A DNA stretch of 64,000 nt from Cellvibrionales bacterium UBA7375 (GCA_949487135.1 CATAJQ010000002.1:1-64000); one strand, 5' to 3'. Counted from the stretch's first letter, positions 24,401 to 33,009 are shown. A program made the numbers and translations. The notes: a model not told the origin generated them from the letters alone.

Positions 24401-27145
24401 GGTGACGGTGTTGCAGATGAATTAGATGCTTTCCCAAATGATGGAAATGAGTCTGCAGATACAGACGGTGATGGTGTTGGTAATAATGCTGATGCTTTCC
24501 CCAATGACCCTAGTGAAACCCTGGATTCTGATAATGATGGTGTTGGCAATAATGCCGATGCATTCCCAAATGATCCCAGTGAAACAGAGGACACAGACGG
24601 AGATGGCGTAGGTGATAATTCAGATACTAACCCTCTCGATCCTAATATTTCAGGGGATTCACAGCAGGTCAGTGTTAGCAATGATCCAGTAGCATCACGA
24701 GGAACCCAGTTTACACTTGATGTGGGTTATGACGTGACTTCAGATGAAAATAACCTCACTGGTCTGGGTCTTCGCGTTCATTACGATAGTTCAAAGCTCA
24801 GTTTTGTTCAGGTTAGTGATTTTATTGATAAAGATAATATTTTGAGTGGAACCTTTAGTGAACCCGATAGCGGTGATTTTGACAATAATCCCATTACCGA
24901 CAGATTTATTTCACTGGCATGGGCATCCGTAAACGGTGATTGGCCGGATGTATCACTTCCTGCGAAGCTACTAAGCATTGAATTTCTTGTGGCTGATAAC
25001 GTTGCCCTGCAAGGTACAGAATACACAACCATTGGCTTCTCTAAATCAAGTAATTCCCAGGGGTATGATTTTTCCGCTACGAATTATCAATTAGCCATCC
25101 AATCAGCGACGTGGGATTTTGATAAAAATGGTAAAGCCGATGCACTCACCGATGGTTTAATGATGTTACGTCATGCTTTTGGGATCTCGGGTGAAGCTCT
25201 AGTCAGTGGTGCAATTGCACAGGACTCACCCCTCTCTAATCTTGAGGTAGAGCAGTCTATTAACTCATCGATGGTTATCGCAGATATCGATAATAATGGT
25301 CGCGTAGATGCATTAACCGATGGTTTGCTTTTACTGCGTTATCTCTTTGGTATTACAGGTAATTCCTTGGTTAACGGCGCAATTGGCTTGGAATCTACAA
25401 GAATCACTCATTCCGAGGTGGAACAGTATCTTGAAGCCCATATGCCCATAGAAAATACGGTAGAGCCCGACACCACACCGCCACAAATAACACTCAATGG
25501 CGATCAGACCGTAGGATTGGCAATAGGTGATAATTATTTGGAAGCTGGTGCTACAGCCACAGATATTACTGATGGTGATGTTGTAGTCACAATCTCTGGT
25601 TCAATCGGAAGCGAAATAGGTACTTACATCATAACTTATTCTGCTGTTGATGCGGCAGGCAATAGCTCCTCTGTGACACGAACTGTCGTCGTAGATCAAC
25701 CCCCAAATATTAGCAGCTTTAAGTTTTTACGATCTAATAATCCAAGCCTTTCCAATGACGTTACCCTTGATGTTAAAAGCAATACCATTTCCGGTCGAAT
25801 TCCCGAGAATGTTTCTGTTAAATCGTTGGTTGCAAGTTACGTTCATAATGGATCTGAAGTAAGGGTTTCGTCCGCAGTTCAGGCAGAGGGTTCCTCGGGC
25901 AATGACTTTACTCAACCGGTTGAATATAAAATTTCTAAAGCTTCTGGTGTCAGTAAAACTTATTCAGTGGACGTAACTAAATTCACTGGTTTACCTATTG
26001 TCTACATTAACACTACAAACTATGTGGGTATTGATTCGAAAGAGGAATATGTAACAGGTACTATCAGTGTTGATGGCGGTAGACATGTTCCAGACATGCC
26101 ATCAACCGCTATTGAAATTAGAGGTAGGGGTAATTCCACATGGGATCTCCACCCCAAAAAACCTTATCAAATGAAATTCTCCTCTAAGGAGGAATTTCTT
26201 GGTATGCCGGAGGACAAAAAATGGCTCTTTTTAGCTGAGTATTCAGACAAGACCCTATTGCGAAATACTACTGTGTTTGAAATGGGTTATATCAGTGACC
26301 TAGACTGGACACCACAAAGCGAATTTGCCGAGGTTTACCTAAATAATCAGTATCAAGGGACTTACAATATCACCCAAAAAGTTGAAGAAACTAATAGACG
26401 GGTGGCAATTACTAATGATGGGTTCTTATTAGAGATTGATCAAATATTCCGTCTTGATCCTGATGATGTTTATTTTTCAACAGGTCAGTTTAGTGTCATT
26501 GCAATTAAAGAACCTAATATTGAGCAGGTTGATGAAAACGGCTTATCATTCAGTCAAGATTCACGCTATATTTATATCAACAATTTTGTTAATCAATTTG
26601 AAGATGTTTTATTCAGCAGTAACTTTGCCAATTCCGTTTCTGGCTATGCTGCCTACATCGATGTTGATAGCTTTGTCGATTGGTTTTTAATTAACGAAAT
26701 CATCAAAAATGTTGATGCAAGATGGTTTTCAAGCATTTTCTTTCACCTTATACCGGGTGAAAAAATTAAAATGGGACCTCTGTGGGATCATGACCTAGTC
26801 TTTGGAAATACTGACTATGCAGATAGCCAGTACGCAAATGGTTGGTGGATACAACAAAATCCATGGATTAACAGATTGCTTGATGATCCTAATTTTGTGG
26901 CAAAAGTTAGAACGAGATTTGATTATTACCGAAATAATGAACAGTTTATTCTTGATAAAATTGATGCTTATGCAGAAAAGTTACAATGGGCTCAGCAGGA
27001 GAATGATGATAGATGGCAAACCCTAGGTCAGTATGTTTGGCCTAACCCCGTTGTATTCGAAACCTATCAAGAAGAAGTTGACCATATGAAGCAATGGTAC
27101 CAAACTCGCATGAACTGGTTGGATAACGCAATAGACTCACTATAA
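21449..27145 (+). CDS. Giant secreted GH16 beta-1,3-glucanase with CBM6, cohesin-like, dockerin-like and CotH domains
   Basis: A 1,898-residue exported protein. The signal peptide ends near residue 48. A beta-rich N-terminal domain (49-175) precedes a CBM6 (190-314). The GH16 catalytic domain spans about 330-575; GEIDILEHWG gives nucleophile E453 and acid/base E458. TSP3 repeats (580-620, 980-1062) bracket two homologous domains (633-740, 862-970) with a third beta domain between. A cohesin-like domain (1072-1218) is followed by a dockerin-like module (1221-1333). An Ig-like domain of the DUF5011 kind lies at 1344-1416. A CotH kinase-like domain fills about 1515-1898, with GRGNSTWDLHPKKPYQMKF and GPLWDHDLVFGN. 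The ATG at 21449 has AGGA upstream; TTG at 21443 is possible. Laminarin hydrolysis is well supported; the role of CotH here is unknown. Confidence 0.85.
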   Translation: MKVFTLYNEDKMVSIFCRNIFNLFAAFKLALSMLAFTAIMTVSLSANANVTSWTGFGGAVIANDVFEFPTSADSWAGYANTNESFYPLSLPNGGIITFTGASNSPVGVRFRLEFNPYPDVEPAYNTSSVTVNGALESIYSIAIPSQGNRTFSSVILYLDNRNIPVTIKDAQVIPNSSQSGCDDSPQANGVIKVEAECYSSEEGTNLESTTDTGGGQNVGWIDEFDSMTYVVNVPSSGNYQLSYRTASDNGSSPGFRVFVNNQYADLFSIPSTGGWQNWQTEQGRTIALNSGSHIIKFDAASAGMNLNWFSLTPTSSVVDEPPQNGDNNGVAGVAVDSTKWFHQTKLPNGSSWFNGEIQHYTNRIQNSYVSDGTLKIVAKKEAYTDQGVTKQYTSARLNSKFAFKYGVAEFRAKMPVGVGTWPAIWMLGKNISESGTYWATQGYGTTSWPAVGEIDILEHWGSNQNYAQSAMHTTSSNGNTINKGGRYVPTISSEFHTYTMDWNANRIIFKIDGVEHYTYNPSVKNADTWPYDSEFFFLLNVAIESNIAGGFTQSDMEVDYVRVYQSGNLVWSDEFNTITDNDSDGDGVNDNVDAFPDDASETTDSDGDGVGDNADYAPNDPSVQTAPVTPTSVAVTFQVDMSAEATNPNGVYLAGGDFGQDGFLMSDNGNDLWSVTVSVPPNSQYLYKFRNQPSYGTWNGFESDVELIAGGCSTGQYNDRYFDVGIVDIVLPVVAYGSCTEGSNVSNPSAVSFTVTAEDATSVKFHSSGFGWNSNAQVDAISNGDGTWTATIDSGFSSNVDYKWIIDGVEEDLSGAYRAGECANSNVAAYDDTWFNRTWAVGSGNVTGDIANSCGGSTVTAVSVTFQVDMSAIDTHAEGVYLAGGGIFGQNGLLMLNNGNDLWSVTTTLNANTRVLYKFRNQPSYGTWDGFEASTGLIADGCNTGDYNERYVDVAESNIVLPVVAYGSCTAQPFGTPPGPIDSDGDGVADELDAFPNDGNESADTDGDGVGNNADAFPNDPSETLDSDNDGVGNNADAFPNDPSETEDTDGDGVGDNSDTNPLDPNISGDSQQVSVSNDPVASRGTQFTLDVGYDVTSDENNLTGLGLRVHYDSSKLSFVQVSDFIDKDNILSGTFSEPDSGDFDNNPITDRFISLAWASVNGDWPDVSLPAKLLSIEFLVADNVALQGTEYTTIGFSKSSNSQGYDFSATNYQLAIQSATWDFDKNGKADALTDGLMMLRHAFGISGEALVSGAIAQDSPLSNLEVEQSINSSMVIADIDNNGRVDALTDGLLLLRYLFGITGNSLVNGAIGLESTRITHSEVEQYLEAHMPIENTVEPDTTPPQITLNGDQTVGLAIGDNYLEAGATATDITDGDVVVTISGSIGSEIGTYIITYSAVDAAGNSSSVTRTVVVDQPPNISSFKFLRSNNPSLSNDVTLDVKSNTISGRIPENVSVKSLVASYVHNGSEVRVSSAVQAEGSSGNDFTQPVEYKISKASGVSKTYSVDVTKFTGLPIVYINTTNYVGIDSKEEYVTGTISVDGGRHVPDMPSTAIEIRGRGNSTWDLHPKKPYQMKFSSKEEFLGMPEDKKWLFLAEYSDKTLLRNTTVFEMGYISDLDWTPQSEFAEVYLNNQYQGTYNITQKVEETNRRVAITNDGFLLEIDQIFRLDPDDVYFSTGQFSVIAIKEPNIEQVDENGLSFSQDSRYIYINNFVNQFEDVLFSSNFANSVSGYAAYIDVDSFVDWFLINEIIKNVDARWFSSIFFHLIPGEKIKMGPLWDHDLVFGNTDYADSQYANGWWIQQNPWINRLLDDPNFVAKVRTRFDYYRNNEQFILDKIDAYAEKLQWAQQENDDRWQTLGQYVWPNPVVFETYQEEVDHMKQWYQTRMNWLDNAIDSL
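23345..24358 (+). repeat. Duplicated VTFQVDMS domain within the GH16 gene
   Basis: Two diverged copies of one domain are encoded at 23345-23668 and 24032-24358. Both run from VTFQVDMS through YLYK/VLYK-FRNQPSYGTW to IVLPVVAYGSCT. A different beta domain sits between them. The near-identical FRNQPSYGTW segments suggest a recent internal duplication. They are likely accessory glycan-binding domains, but no family is assigned with confidence. Confidence 0.75.
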
Positions 27146-27173
27146 TCTTAATAGCGTTAAGGTTAATAACTTA

Positions 27174-27201
27174 TTCACAATCATTAGGTTTTGGCTATAA
27201 T
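27174..27201 (+). promoter_or_regulatory. Strong sigma-70 promoter of the YccA-type gene
   Basis: TTCACA (5 of 6) at 27174-27179 is followed after 16 bases by a perfect TATAAT at 27196-27201. Transcription would begin just before the hairpin at 27212, giving a leader of about 60 bases. Confidence 0.65.
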
Positions 27202-27211
27202 TCCTAAATCA

Positions 27212-27230
27212 GAGGGCTCTAGCCGCCCTC
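27212..27230 (+). other. Hairpin in the leader of the YccA-type gene
   Basis: GAGGGC pairs with GCCCTC around a 7-base loop and is followed by AATTT. It could be the 5' hairpin of the downstream mRNA, or a weak terminator for the long GH16 gene, whose stop is 67 bases upstream. The position just after the predicted promoter favours the leader reading. Confidence 0.4.
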
Positions 27231-27267
27231 AATTTAACTATAATTCGTTAACTTTAGGGTAACTATT

Positions 27268-28059
27268 ATGTCTAATCACAAAGCTTTGAATATGTTTGGT
27301 CGTTCAGGCAACCCATCATTAAACGCACAAACTTTTTCTGACAGCGCTAGGGATGCAACTTTTAGCTCACGGGCGCCAGCATCAACCATGACGCTTGAGG
27401 GCACGGTTAACAAAACCGGTATATTACTCGCGTTAGTAGTTATCTCAGCTTTTTATACATGGTCGCTATTCTTTTCCTCAGGCAGCCCAGCCGCGGTTAT
27501 GCCTATTGCCATTGGTGGTGCTATTGTTGGCTTTATATTAGCCCTAGTAACCATTTTTAAAAAGCAGTGGGCGGGCACAACTGCACCTTTATATGCCATT
27601 GCTGAGGGCTTATTTCTTGGTGCAATTTCCGCTATTTTTGAAGCACAATACCCCGGCATTGTCATTCAGGCGGTAGGGCTAACACTAGGGACTCTCGCTT
27701 CATTATTGTTCCTGTATAAAACCGGTATCGTAAAGCCCACAGAAAACTTTCGGTTAATGGTAACCTCAGCTACTATGGGGATAGCATTGCTTTATTTAGT
27801 TAGCATGTTTATGAACATGTTCGGTAGCGGTGGGATTGGATTTATTCATTCAAACGGCCTGTTTGGCATTGGCTTTAGCCTGTTTGTTGTAGGTATAGCT
27901 GCCTTAAACCTAGTGCTAGATTTCGATTTTATTGAGCAGGGCTCAGAGATGGGTGCGCCTAAGTATATGGAATGGTTTGGTGCCTTCTCACTTATGGTGA
28001 CATTGATTTGGTTGTATCTCGAAATGCTACGCCTACTAGCAAAATTGAGAAGCCGTTAA
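27268..28059 (+). CDS. Bax inhibitor-1/YccA family membrane protein
   Basis: A 263-residue inner-membrane protein with about seven hydrophobic helices after a 50-residue soluble N-terminus. GLFLGAIS, MGIALLYLVSMFMNMFG and the terminal DFDFIEQG...EWFGAFSLMVTLIWLYLEMLRLL match the YbhL/YccA branch of the BI-1 family. The pair of aspartates in LDFDFIEQG is the conserved family signature. Family members are linked to calcium leak and protease control, but no specific role can be given here. It overlaps the following small gene by one base. Confidence 0.9.
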   Translation: MSNHKALNMFGRSGNPSLNAQTFSDSARDATFSSRAPASTMTLEGTVNKTGILLALVVISAFYTWSLFFSSGSPAAVMPIAIGGAIVGFILALVTIFKKQWAGTTAPLYAIAEGLFLGAISAIFEAQYPGIVIQAVGLTLGTLASLLFLYKTGIVKPTENFRLMVTSATMGIALLYLVSMFMNMFGSGGIGFIHSNGLFGIGFSLFVVGIAALNLVLDFDFIEQGSEMGAPKYMEWFGAFSLMVTLIWLYLEMLRLLAKLRSR

Positions 28060-28265
28060 TGGATGCCAATACCATTATCTTCGGCGGCATATCACTAATA
28101 TCCCTAGCCATATTCTTCTATCTTGGACGATTTAGAGCCTCATCAAAACAAAGAAATAGAGAAGACCGTATTGACTGGTCTTCTCGAAAGTTTTCCCTAT
28201 GGAAGATGTTTCTATATTGCTTAGTAGCGATGGGCGGCATAGTGTTGCTGACGCAGTTTATTTAA
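28059..28265 (+). CDS. Small two-helix membrane protein, unknown function
   Basis: A 68-residue product beginning MDANTIIFGG. The start codon overlaps the preceding stop as TAATG, so translation is probably coupled to the YccA-type gene. Two hydrophobic segments (about 5-22 and 52-68) flank a charged middle (ASSKQRNREDRIDWSSRK). A terminator follows 56 bases later. No family is recognised. Gene status is supported by coupling and sensible membrane topology rather than by homology. Confidence 0.65.
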   Translation: MDANTIIFGGISLISLAIFFYLGRFRASSKQRNREDRIDWSSRKFSLWKMFLYCLVAMGGIVLLTQFI

Positions 28266-28320
28266 AAGAAACGCAGCCACCAAAATATTACTTCAACTTA
28301 ACTTTAATCCTAGCCATAAA

Positions 28321-28343
28321 AAAACCTCCCGAAGGAGGTTTTT
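28321..28343. terminator. Terminator between the small membrane gene and tRNA-Ser
   Basis: AAAACCTCC pairs with GGAGGTTTT around CGAA, with A-runs on the left and T-runs on the right. It can therefore stop transcription from both sides: the YccA operon on the plus strand and tRNA-Ser on the minus strand. Confidence 0.88.
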
Positions 28344-28349
28344 CTAATA

Positions 28350-28440
28350 TGGCGGTGGGATAGGGATTCGAACCCTAGATAGGCTATTAACCTATGCCAG
28401 TTTTCAAGACTGGTGCATTCAACCGCTCTGCCATCCCACC
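28350..28440 (-). tRNA. tRNA-Ser (TGA)
   Basis: Read on the minus strand, the acceptor stem GGTGGGA pairs with TCCCACC, with a G discriminator and encoded CCA. The anticodon stem CCAGT/ACTGG encloses a loop containing TGA for UCA codons. The long variable arm (CATAGGTTAATAGCCTATC) marks a class II tRNA, as expected for serine. Confidence 0.95.
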
Positions 28441-28516
28441 TAATTTTTTCTTTCAAAGTCCAACTTTGAAACTAGGCGCAGATTATACCGCGCCAATTTC
28501 CTGAGACAAGCACGAA

Positions 28517-31303
28517 TTAGCCTTCTGAAGGTTTTTCTTCAGTTTTTTCTGCTGCGCGCTTTTGTCGTGGATCATTTGAGGCGCGTTTTAAGGGCGCCGA
28601 TTGTTTAGCCGCAACTTCTATGGGGCTATCAGACGTTGTTGGCGTGCCTTTTTTGGAGGTACGTCCCTCTGAGCTGGTTTCTACCTCTGAAGCTAGCTTT
28701 GGCTTGCTTCTTGGGTCGTTACTAGCTCTTGTGGTTGCAGCGGCTGGCTTAGCCTCTACTTTTACCTCAGATTCAGCTTTAGCCTCAGTTTTAGGTTCGG
28801 CCTTGGCTTTGGGTTTTGCTTTAGCCTTTGGTTTAGCTTTTGCTTTGGCTTTAGCTTTTGGTTTTGGCTCAGCTGTACCTTCAGCTTTGCTTTCATCTGC
28901 ATTTGGCTTAGCAGTATCTTTTGTCTCTGCCGGAGCTTTGTCAGCCTCTGCTGTTTGCTTTGGCTTTGTAGCTCTTCGTTTGCGCTTTGGCTTTTCCGCA
29001 GTGTCTACAGTATCAACTGTGGCATTTTTTTCAGTGCTTGGTGACTCAGATGCCTTTTGCGCTGTCCTATCTGCGTTGGCCTTTGAAGAGGAAGTAGTTT
29101 CACTTGTCTTAGCGGCAGAAGGGCGCTTGCTAAGTTTTGGCGTAGCATCTTTGTCAGTTTTAGCTGTCTCTTTTGGCGCTTCTTGTTTGGCAGTGTCAAC
29201 TGTGTCTGTATTTGACGTATCTACGGTATTCTCAAGCATTTCTTGAGGAACATCTTGTCTGCGACGACGTCTACGCGGCCCACGCTTACGATCATCTGGG
29301 CGACGCTTGATACCTGATTCATCTTTCTGCTTGGTATCAGTTTTAGAAGCGTTCTCAGTGCTATTTTTATCACTTTTAGCTTGATCATTGCGTTGGTTAC
29401 GTTGATTGCGATTTTTGGAGCGATTGTCATTTTGACGTTGATCGTTCTTTGAGTCGCGTTTTTGGTTGTTGTCACTCTGGCCTTGAGGTGACTTTTCTCC
29501 GCGACGTGATCTACTGTCATTGTTGCGGTTGCGCTGATTATTTTGCTTGCCACGTCTTTGCGAACCGCGCTGATTTCTATTGCGCGAGTTCTTTTTAGGT
29601 GTTTTTTCTTTTTCTTCAGGCTCGCCAAACATACTGTTCCATAGTCGCTGAACAAGGCTTGGTGTTTTCTTTTCTACAACTTCAACCTGTGGCGCTGGTG
29701 TGTTGGGAACAATTGTCTTAACAGCTGGAGTAGGTAGGGTTTGTATCGACTGGCTACCATCGGTTTCTACTGTTAAATCGGGCTTGCTTAGCTCGTTTGC
29801 CATTTTATAGCTGAAATCTGAGTTGTCCTCATCCTGTGTGCGAATTCTCACCACATCAAAATTAGGCGTTTGCATTTCAGAGTTTGGTAGCACTGTGATC
29901 TTGATGTTGTTTCTTGACTCAATGCTGGTGATTTCACTGCGTTTTTCATTTAGTAGAAAAGTGGCAACAGAAATCGGCACAATGGCTCTGATTTCACGGC
30001 TGTATTCTTTTTGTGCTTCTTCTTCAACCAGTCTAAGAATAGAGAGTGCAAGTGATCTAGTGCCGCGGATTGTACCTTGGCCATTACATCTTGGGCATAC
30101 TCTAGACATGGTTTCTTCAAGAGAAGGACGCAATCTTTGGCGCGACATCTCCATAAGACCAAAGCGCGATATACGACCAACTTGGACGCGAGCGCGATCT
30201 ATCTCAAGTGCTTCGCGCATTTTGGTTTCAATCGACTTCTGATGGCGGTTGTTCAGCATATCGATAAAGTCGATAACAATGAGTCCACCGACATCGCGCA
30301 AGCGCAATTGGCGAGCAATTTCTTCCGCTGCTTCGAGGTTAATTGTATAGGCTGTCTCTTCGATATCCCCGCCTTTGGTTGCTCGTGAGGAGTTGATATC
30401 AATCGATACCATTGCTTCAGTGATATCGATAACTATAGAGCCGCCAGAGGGCAATGAAACTTCACGCTCAAAGGCCGTTTGGATTTGGTTTTCAATTTGA
30501 TAGCGATTAAATAGCGGAATTTCGTCCTGATAAAATTTAATCTTGCTTTTGAAGTCAGGCATAACAGTGCCGATAAATGCAGCTGCTAGGGCATAGGCGT
30601 CTTCGTTATCAACAATAACTTCACCGACATCTTGTCGCAGATAGTCGCGAATGGCGCGAACAATAACATTGCTTTCTTGGAATAAGAAATGCGGTGCTTT
30701 GCTATTGTCTGACTCTTGGGTGATGGTGCCCCATAGTTGTGATAAATAATCTAGATCCCACTGCAGTTCTTGTGCCGCACGACCAATACCCGCTGTACGA
30801 ACAATAACGCCCATACCGTCGGGAATTTCCAGTGTGCGCATAGCATCGCGTAACTGAGCGCGGTCTTCACCTTCGATTCTTCTTGAAATACCACCGGCGC
30901 GAGGATTGTTTGGCATCAAAACCAAATAGCGTCCTGCAAGGCTGATAAACGTTGTTAGTGCCGCACCTTTTTGCCCACGTTCTTCTTTTTCAACCTGAAC
31001 AACAACTTCTTGACCTTCTTTGACTGCGTCTACAATACGGACACGGCCGTTGTTGGAGGATTTTTTATTGAAGTATTCTCTAGAAATTTCTTTGAGAGGA
31101 AGGAATCCGTGTCTCTCAGCACCAAAGTCGACAAATGCGGCTTCAAGGCTTGGCTCAACTCGGGTGACTTTGCCTTTGTAAATATTGGATTTTTTTTGTT
31201 CTCTTGTTCTGTTTTCGATATCGAGATCGTAAAGTCTCTGTCCATCGACCATTGCTACACGCATCTCCTCAGTATGGGATGCATTAATTAACATACGCTT
31301 CAT
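28517..31303 (-). CDS. rne: Ribonuclease E
   Basis: The essential endoribonuclease and degradosome scaffold, here 928 residues. The N-terminal catalytic half starts [28 protein letters not shown]. It has an S1 domain (about 36-120), the DNase I-like catalytic region with DINSSRA and VIDFIDM, and the zinc-link CPRC at 403-406. The C-terminal half is low-complexity: an Arg/Asn/Gln-rich RNA-binding region, then Ala/Lys/Pro repeats ([15 protein letters not shown]), and finally a basic tail. The ATG at 31303 is chosen by homology and by AGGTG upstream; a GTG at 31312 adds three residues. A long leader and the RNase E family's habit of autoregulation suggest feedback control. Confidence 0.96.
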   Translation of the reverse strand: MKRMLINASHTEEMRVAMVDGQRLYDLDIENRTREQKKSNIYKGKVTRVEPSLEAAFVDFGAERHGFLPLKEISREYFNKKSSNNGRVRIVDAVKEGQEVVVQVEKEERGQKGAALTTFISLAGRYLVLMPNNPRAGGISRRIEGEDRAQLRDAMRTLEIPDGMGVIVRTAGIGRAAQELQWDLDYLSQLWGTITQESDNSKAPHFLFQESNVIVRAIRDYLRQDVGEVIVDNEDAYALAAAFIGTVMPDFKSKIKFYQDEIPLFNRYQIENQIQTAFEREVSLPSGGSIVIDITEAMVSIDINSSRATKGGDIEETAYTINLEAAEEIARQLRLRDVGGLIVIDFIDMLNNRHQKSIETKMREALEIDRARVQVGRISRFGLMEMSRQRLRPSLEETMSRVCPRCNGQGTIRGTRSLALSILRLVEEEAQKEYSREIRAIVPISVATFLLNEKRSEITSIESRNNIKITVLPNSEMQTPNFDVVRIRTQDEDNSDFSYKMANELSKPDLTVETDGSQSIQTLPTPAVKTIVPNTPAPQVEVVEKKTPSLVQRLWNSMFGEPEEKEKTPKKNSRNRNQRGSQRRGKQNNQRNRNNDSRSRRGEKSPQGQSDNNQKRDSKNDQRQNDNRSKNRNQRNQRNDQAKSDKNSTENASKTDTKQKDESGIKRRPDDRKRGPRRRRRRQDVPQEMLENTVDTSNTDTVDTAKQEAPKETAKTDKDATPKLSKRPSAAKTSETTSSSKANADRTAQKASESPSTEKNATVDTVDTAEKPKRKRRATKPKQTAEADKAPAETKDTAKPNADESKAEGTAEPKPKAKAKAKAKPKAKAKPKAKAEPKTEAKAESEVKVEAKPAAATTRASNDPRSKPKLASEVETSSEGRTSKKGTPTTSDSPIEVAAKQSAPLKRASNDPRQKRAAEKTEEKPSEG

Positions 31304-32047
31304 ATATAACACCTTAAATGTTCAAAGTGATAAAGCTGAAGTTAGAGATACAAGACAGAGATAGGAGAGAAGTAAAGCCTGTACCAGCATTGTGTGGCAT
31401 AAAGCTTTCAGGGCGTGATCCATCTGAAAACCTAAAGGATATATGGGTCCATTTAGGGTGCCAATAATCCTTTAAAAAGCGTATAAATACGCTATACAGG
31501 TCATCTTAATCAGATGTAACCATACCGGGAAGGGTTGCAAATCCATTCCATTGGGTTTTTGAGGTAACAGGGTCTCAACTGGAGATTGTAACCATCAAAA
31601 ACACATTTCTCATGCTGTGATACTGCCGTTATGAGTCGCAATGCTCTAGTTTTTCGGCCTATTAAATCACAATCTTTTATCTGTACTTGATGTAATCTAA
31701 CTGAGCTTTCTCAGTTTTACTTTTTGCTGTCTCCCGCGCTATGGGCGGCAAACAGCTACAAATTCTTTCATAAATAATAATATTTCTTTCGGTTTTGTGC
31801 GGTTTATTTGCACTTCATTTAACCCGAAATCATCTGTATTGTAGCAACGATGGGGCTTATCTACAATTTATTAAGCGAATAATAGAGGTTTATGCCTAAA
31901 AAGCGGTTTAAATATAACTTATTTTCTGTGTGTTTTGTGTTTTGGCAGGTTTTTTTAAGTTTTAGTATTTTTAAGTTCTATTGTTTTTATGAATTATCCG
32001 TGAAGCATGGTTATAATTGCCGCTTATTACTAAGAGTTGTAAAAATC
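31304..32047. other. Long divergent intergenic region between rne and rluC
   Basis: About 740 bases separate the two divergent starts. The left half is expected to be the untranslated leader of rne, with the hairpin listed separately and a second small inverted repeat, GCGTAT/ATACGC, near 31480. The right part, 31800-32047, is AT-rich and contains an open frame continuous with rluC, but its predicted residues (rich in Phe, Cys and Tyr) do not look like protein. No other gene is seen. Confidence 0.55.
31431..31457 (-). promoter_or_regulatory. Hairpin in the rne leader, candidate autoregulatory element
   Basis: CCTAAAGGA pairs with TCC-A-TTTAGG, giving a nine-pair stem with one bulge, about 130 bases upstream of the rne start. 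ATCCTTT at 31467-31473 can pair with the same AAAGGAT in a competing fold. In E. coli the rne 5' leader carries hairpins that RNase E recognises to control its own mRNA; this is the matching position. No sequence identity to that element is claimed. Confidence 0.4.
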
Positions 32048-33004
32048 TTGTCAGATATCCAGCGAATTAACCCCTTCGAAGCCGTTACTTTTCATACTGT
32101 TGATACTGAGTATGAGGGGCAGAGGCTTGATAATTTTTTAATTAGAATACTAAAAGGCGTGCCTAAGTCACGTATCTATCGGCTGTTGCGTAAGGGTGAG
32201 GTTCGGGTCAATAAGGGTCGAGTTAAAGCGGATACAAGGCTTAAAACTGGCGATATTATTCGCGTAGCGCCAATACGCACGGCGCAACAACAGTCAACTG
32301 AAATGCTCGGCAGTCAGATGCGCAAGCGTCTGAATGACAGCATTGTGTTTGAAGATGACGCCATGCTTGTTATCGATAAGCCTAGTGGTACAGCTGTTCA
32401 TGGTGGCAGCGGTGTTTCTTTTGGTGTTATCGAAGGTTTAAGAGCAGACCGGCCCGAAAGCAAGTTTCTTGAGCTTGTTCACCGTCTCGATCGTGACACC
32501 TCAGGTTGTCTAATGCTCGCTAAAAGCCGAGCTTGCTTGGTGCATTTACAGCAACAGATGCAAAAAAATCACATTAAAAAGACTTATCAGGCACTGGCAA
32601 TGGGTCGTTGGCCCAAAGGCAAGTCGACCATTAACGCGCCTTTAAAGAAAAATACGCTGTCATCGGGCGAGCGTATGGTCAGAGTTGATGCGGACGGTAA
32701 GGCTTCAGTAACACATTTTAAGATTGCGCAGTCATTTGAGCAGGCAACATTGTTGGATATTAGGCTTGAAACCGGCAGAACCCACCAGATCCGTGTCCAC
32801 TGCCAGTTTTCAGGTCAAGCAATTGCGGGTGATCCCAAATATGGCGATGCTATGTTTAACCAGAATATGCGTGGGCTAGGCCTAAAGCGATTGTTCTTGC
32901 ATGCTAATTCCCTAGAGTTTAAGCACCCAATTTCTGAAGAAAAGATATTTGTTAGTGCGCCGTTGCCGAATGACCTAAAAAATATTTTAAATCAGCTAAA
33001 ATAA
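32048..33004 (+). CDS. rluC: 23S rRNA pseudouridine synthase RluC
   Basis: Isomerises U955, U2504 and U2580 of 23S rRNA in E. coli. An N-terminal S4 RNA-binding domain (GQRLDNFLIRILKGVPKSRIYRLLRKGEVRVNKGR, split over two segments) precedes the catalytic domain with the aspartate in HRLDRDTSG. TGRTHQIRVH and RLFLHA are also conserved. The TTG at 32048 is preferred: it gives 318 residues and an N-terminus of family length. An in-frame ATG at 31892 with AGAGG upstream would add 52 improbable hydrophobic residues. The rne-rluC divergent pairing is standard in gammaproteobacteria. Confidence 0.92.
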   Translation: MSDIQRINPFEAVTFHTVDTEYEGQRLDNFLIRILKGVPKSRIYRLLRKGEVRVNKGRVKADTRLKTGDIIRVAPIRTAQQQSTEMLGSQMRKRLNDSIVFEDDAMLVIDKPSGTAVHGGSGVSFGVIEGLRADRPESKFLELVHRLDRDTSGCLMLAKSRACLVHLQQQMQKNHIKKTYQALAMGRWPKGKSTINAPLKKNTLSSGERMVRVDADGKASVTHFKIAQSFEQATLLDIRLETGRTHQIRVHCQFSGQAIAGDPKYGDAMFNQNMRGLGLKRLFLHANSLEFKHPISEEKIFVSAPLPNDLKNILNQLK

Positions 33005-33009
33005 TTATT

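Noticed and set aside
17474-27145. A true cellulosome
   Set aside because: No multi-cohesin scaffoldin, no cellulase set and no classical dockerin spacing; only cohesin-like and dockerin-like modules are supported.
28620-29246. A 208-codon open frame on the plus strand inside rne
   Set aside because: It lies opposite the Ala/Lys/Pro-rich low-complexity end of RNase E; its Ala/Leu/Ser/Phe composition is the mirror of that repeat, with no start signal or family match.
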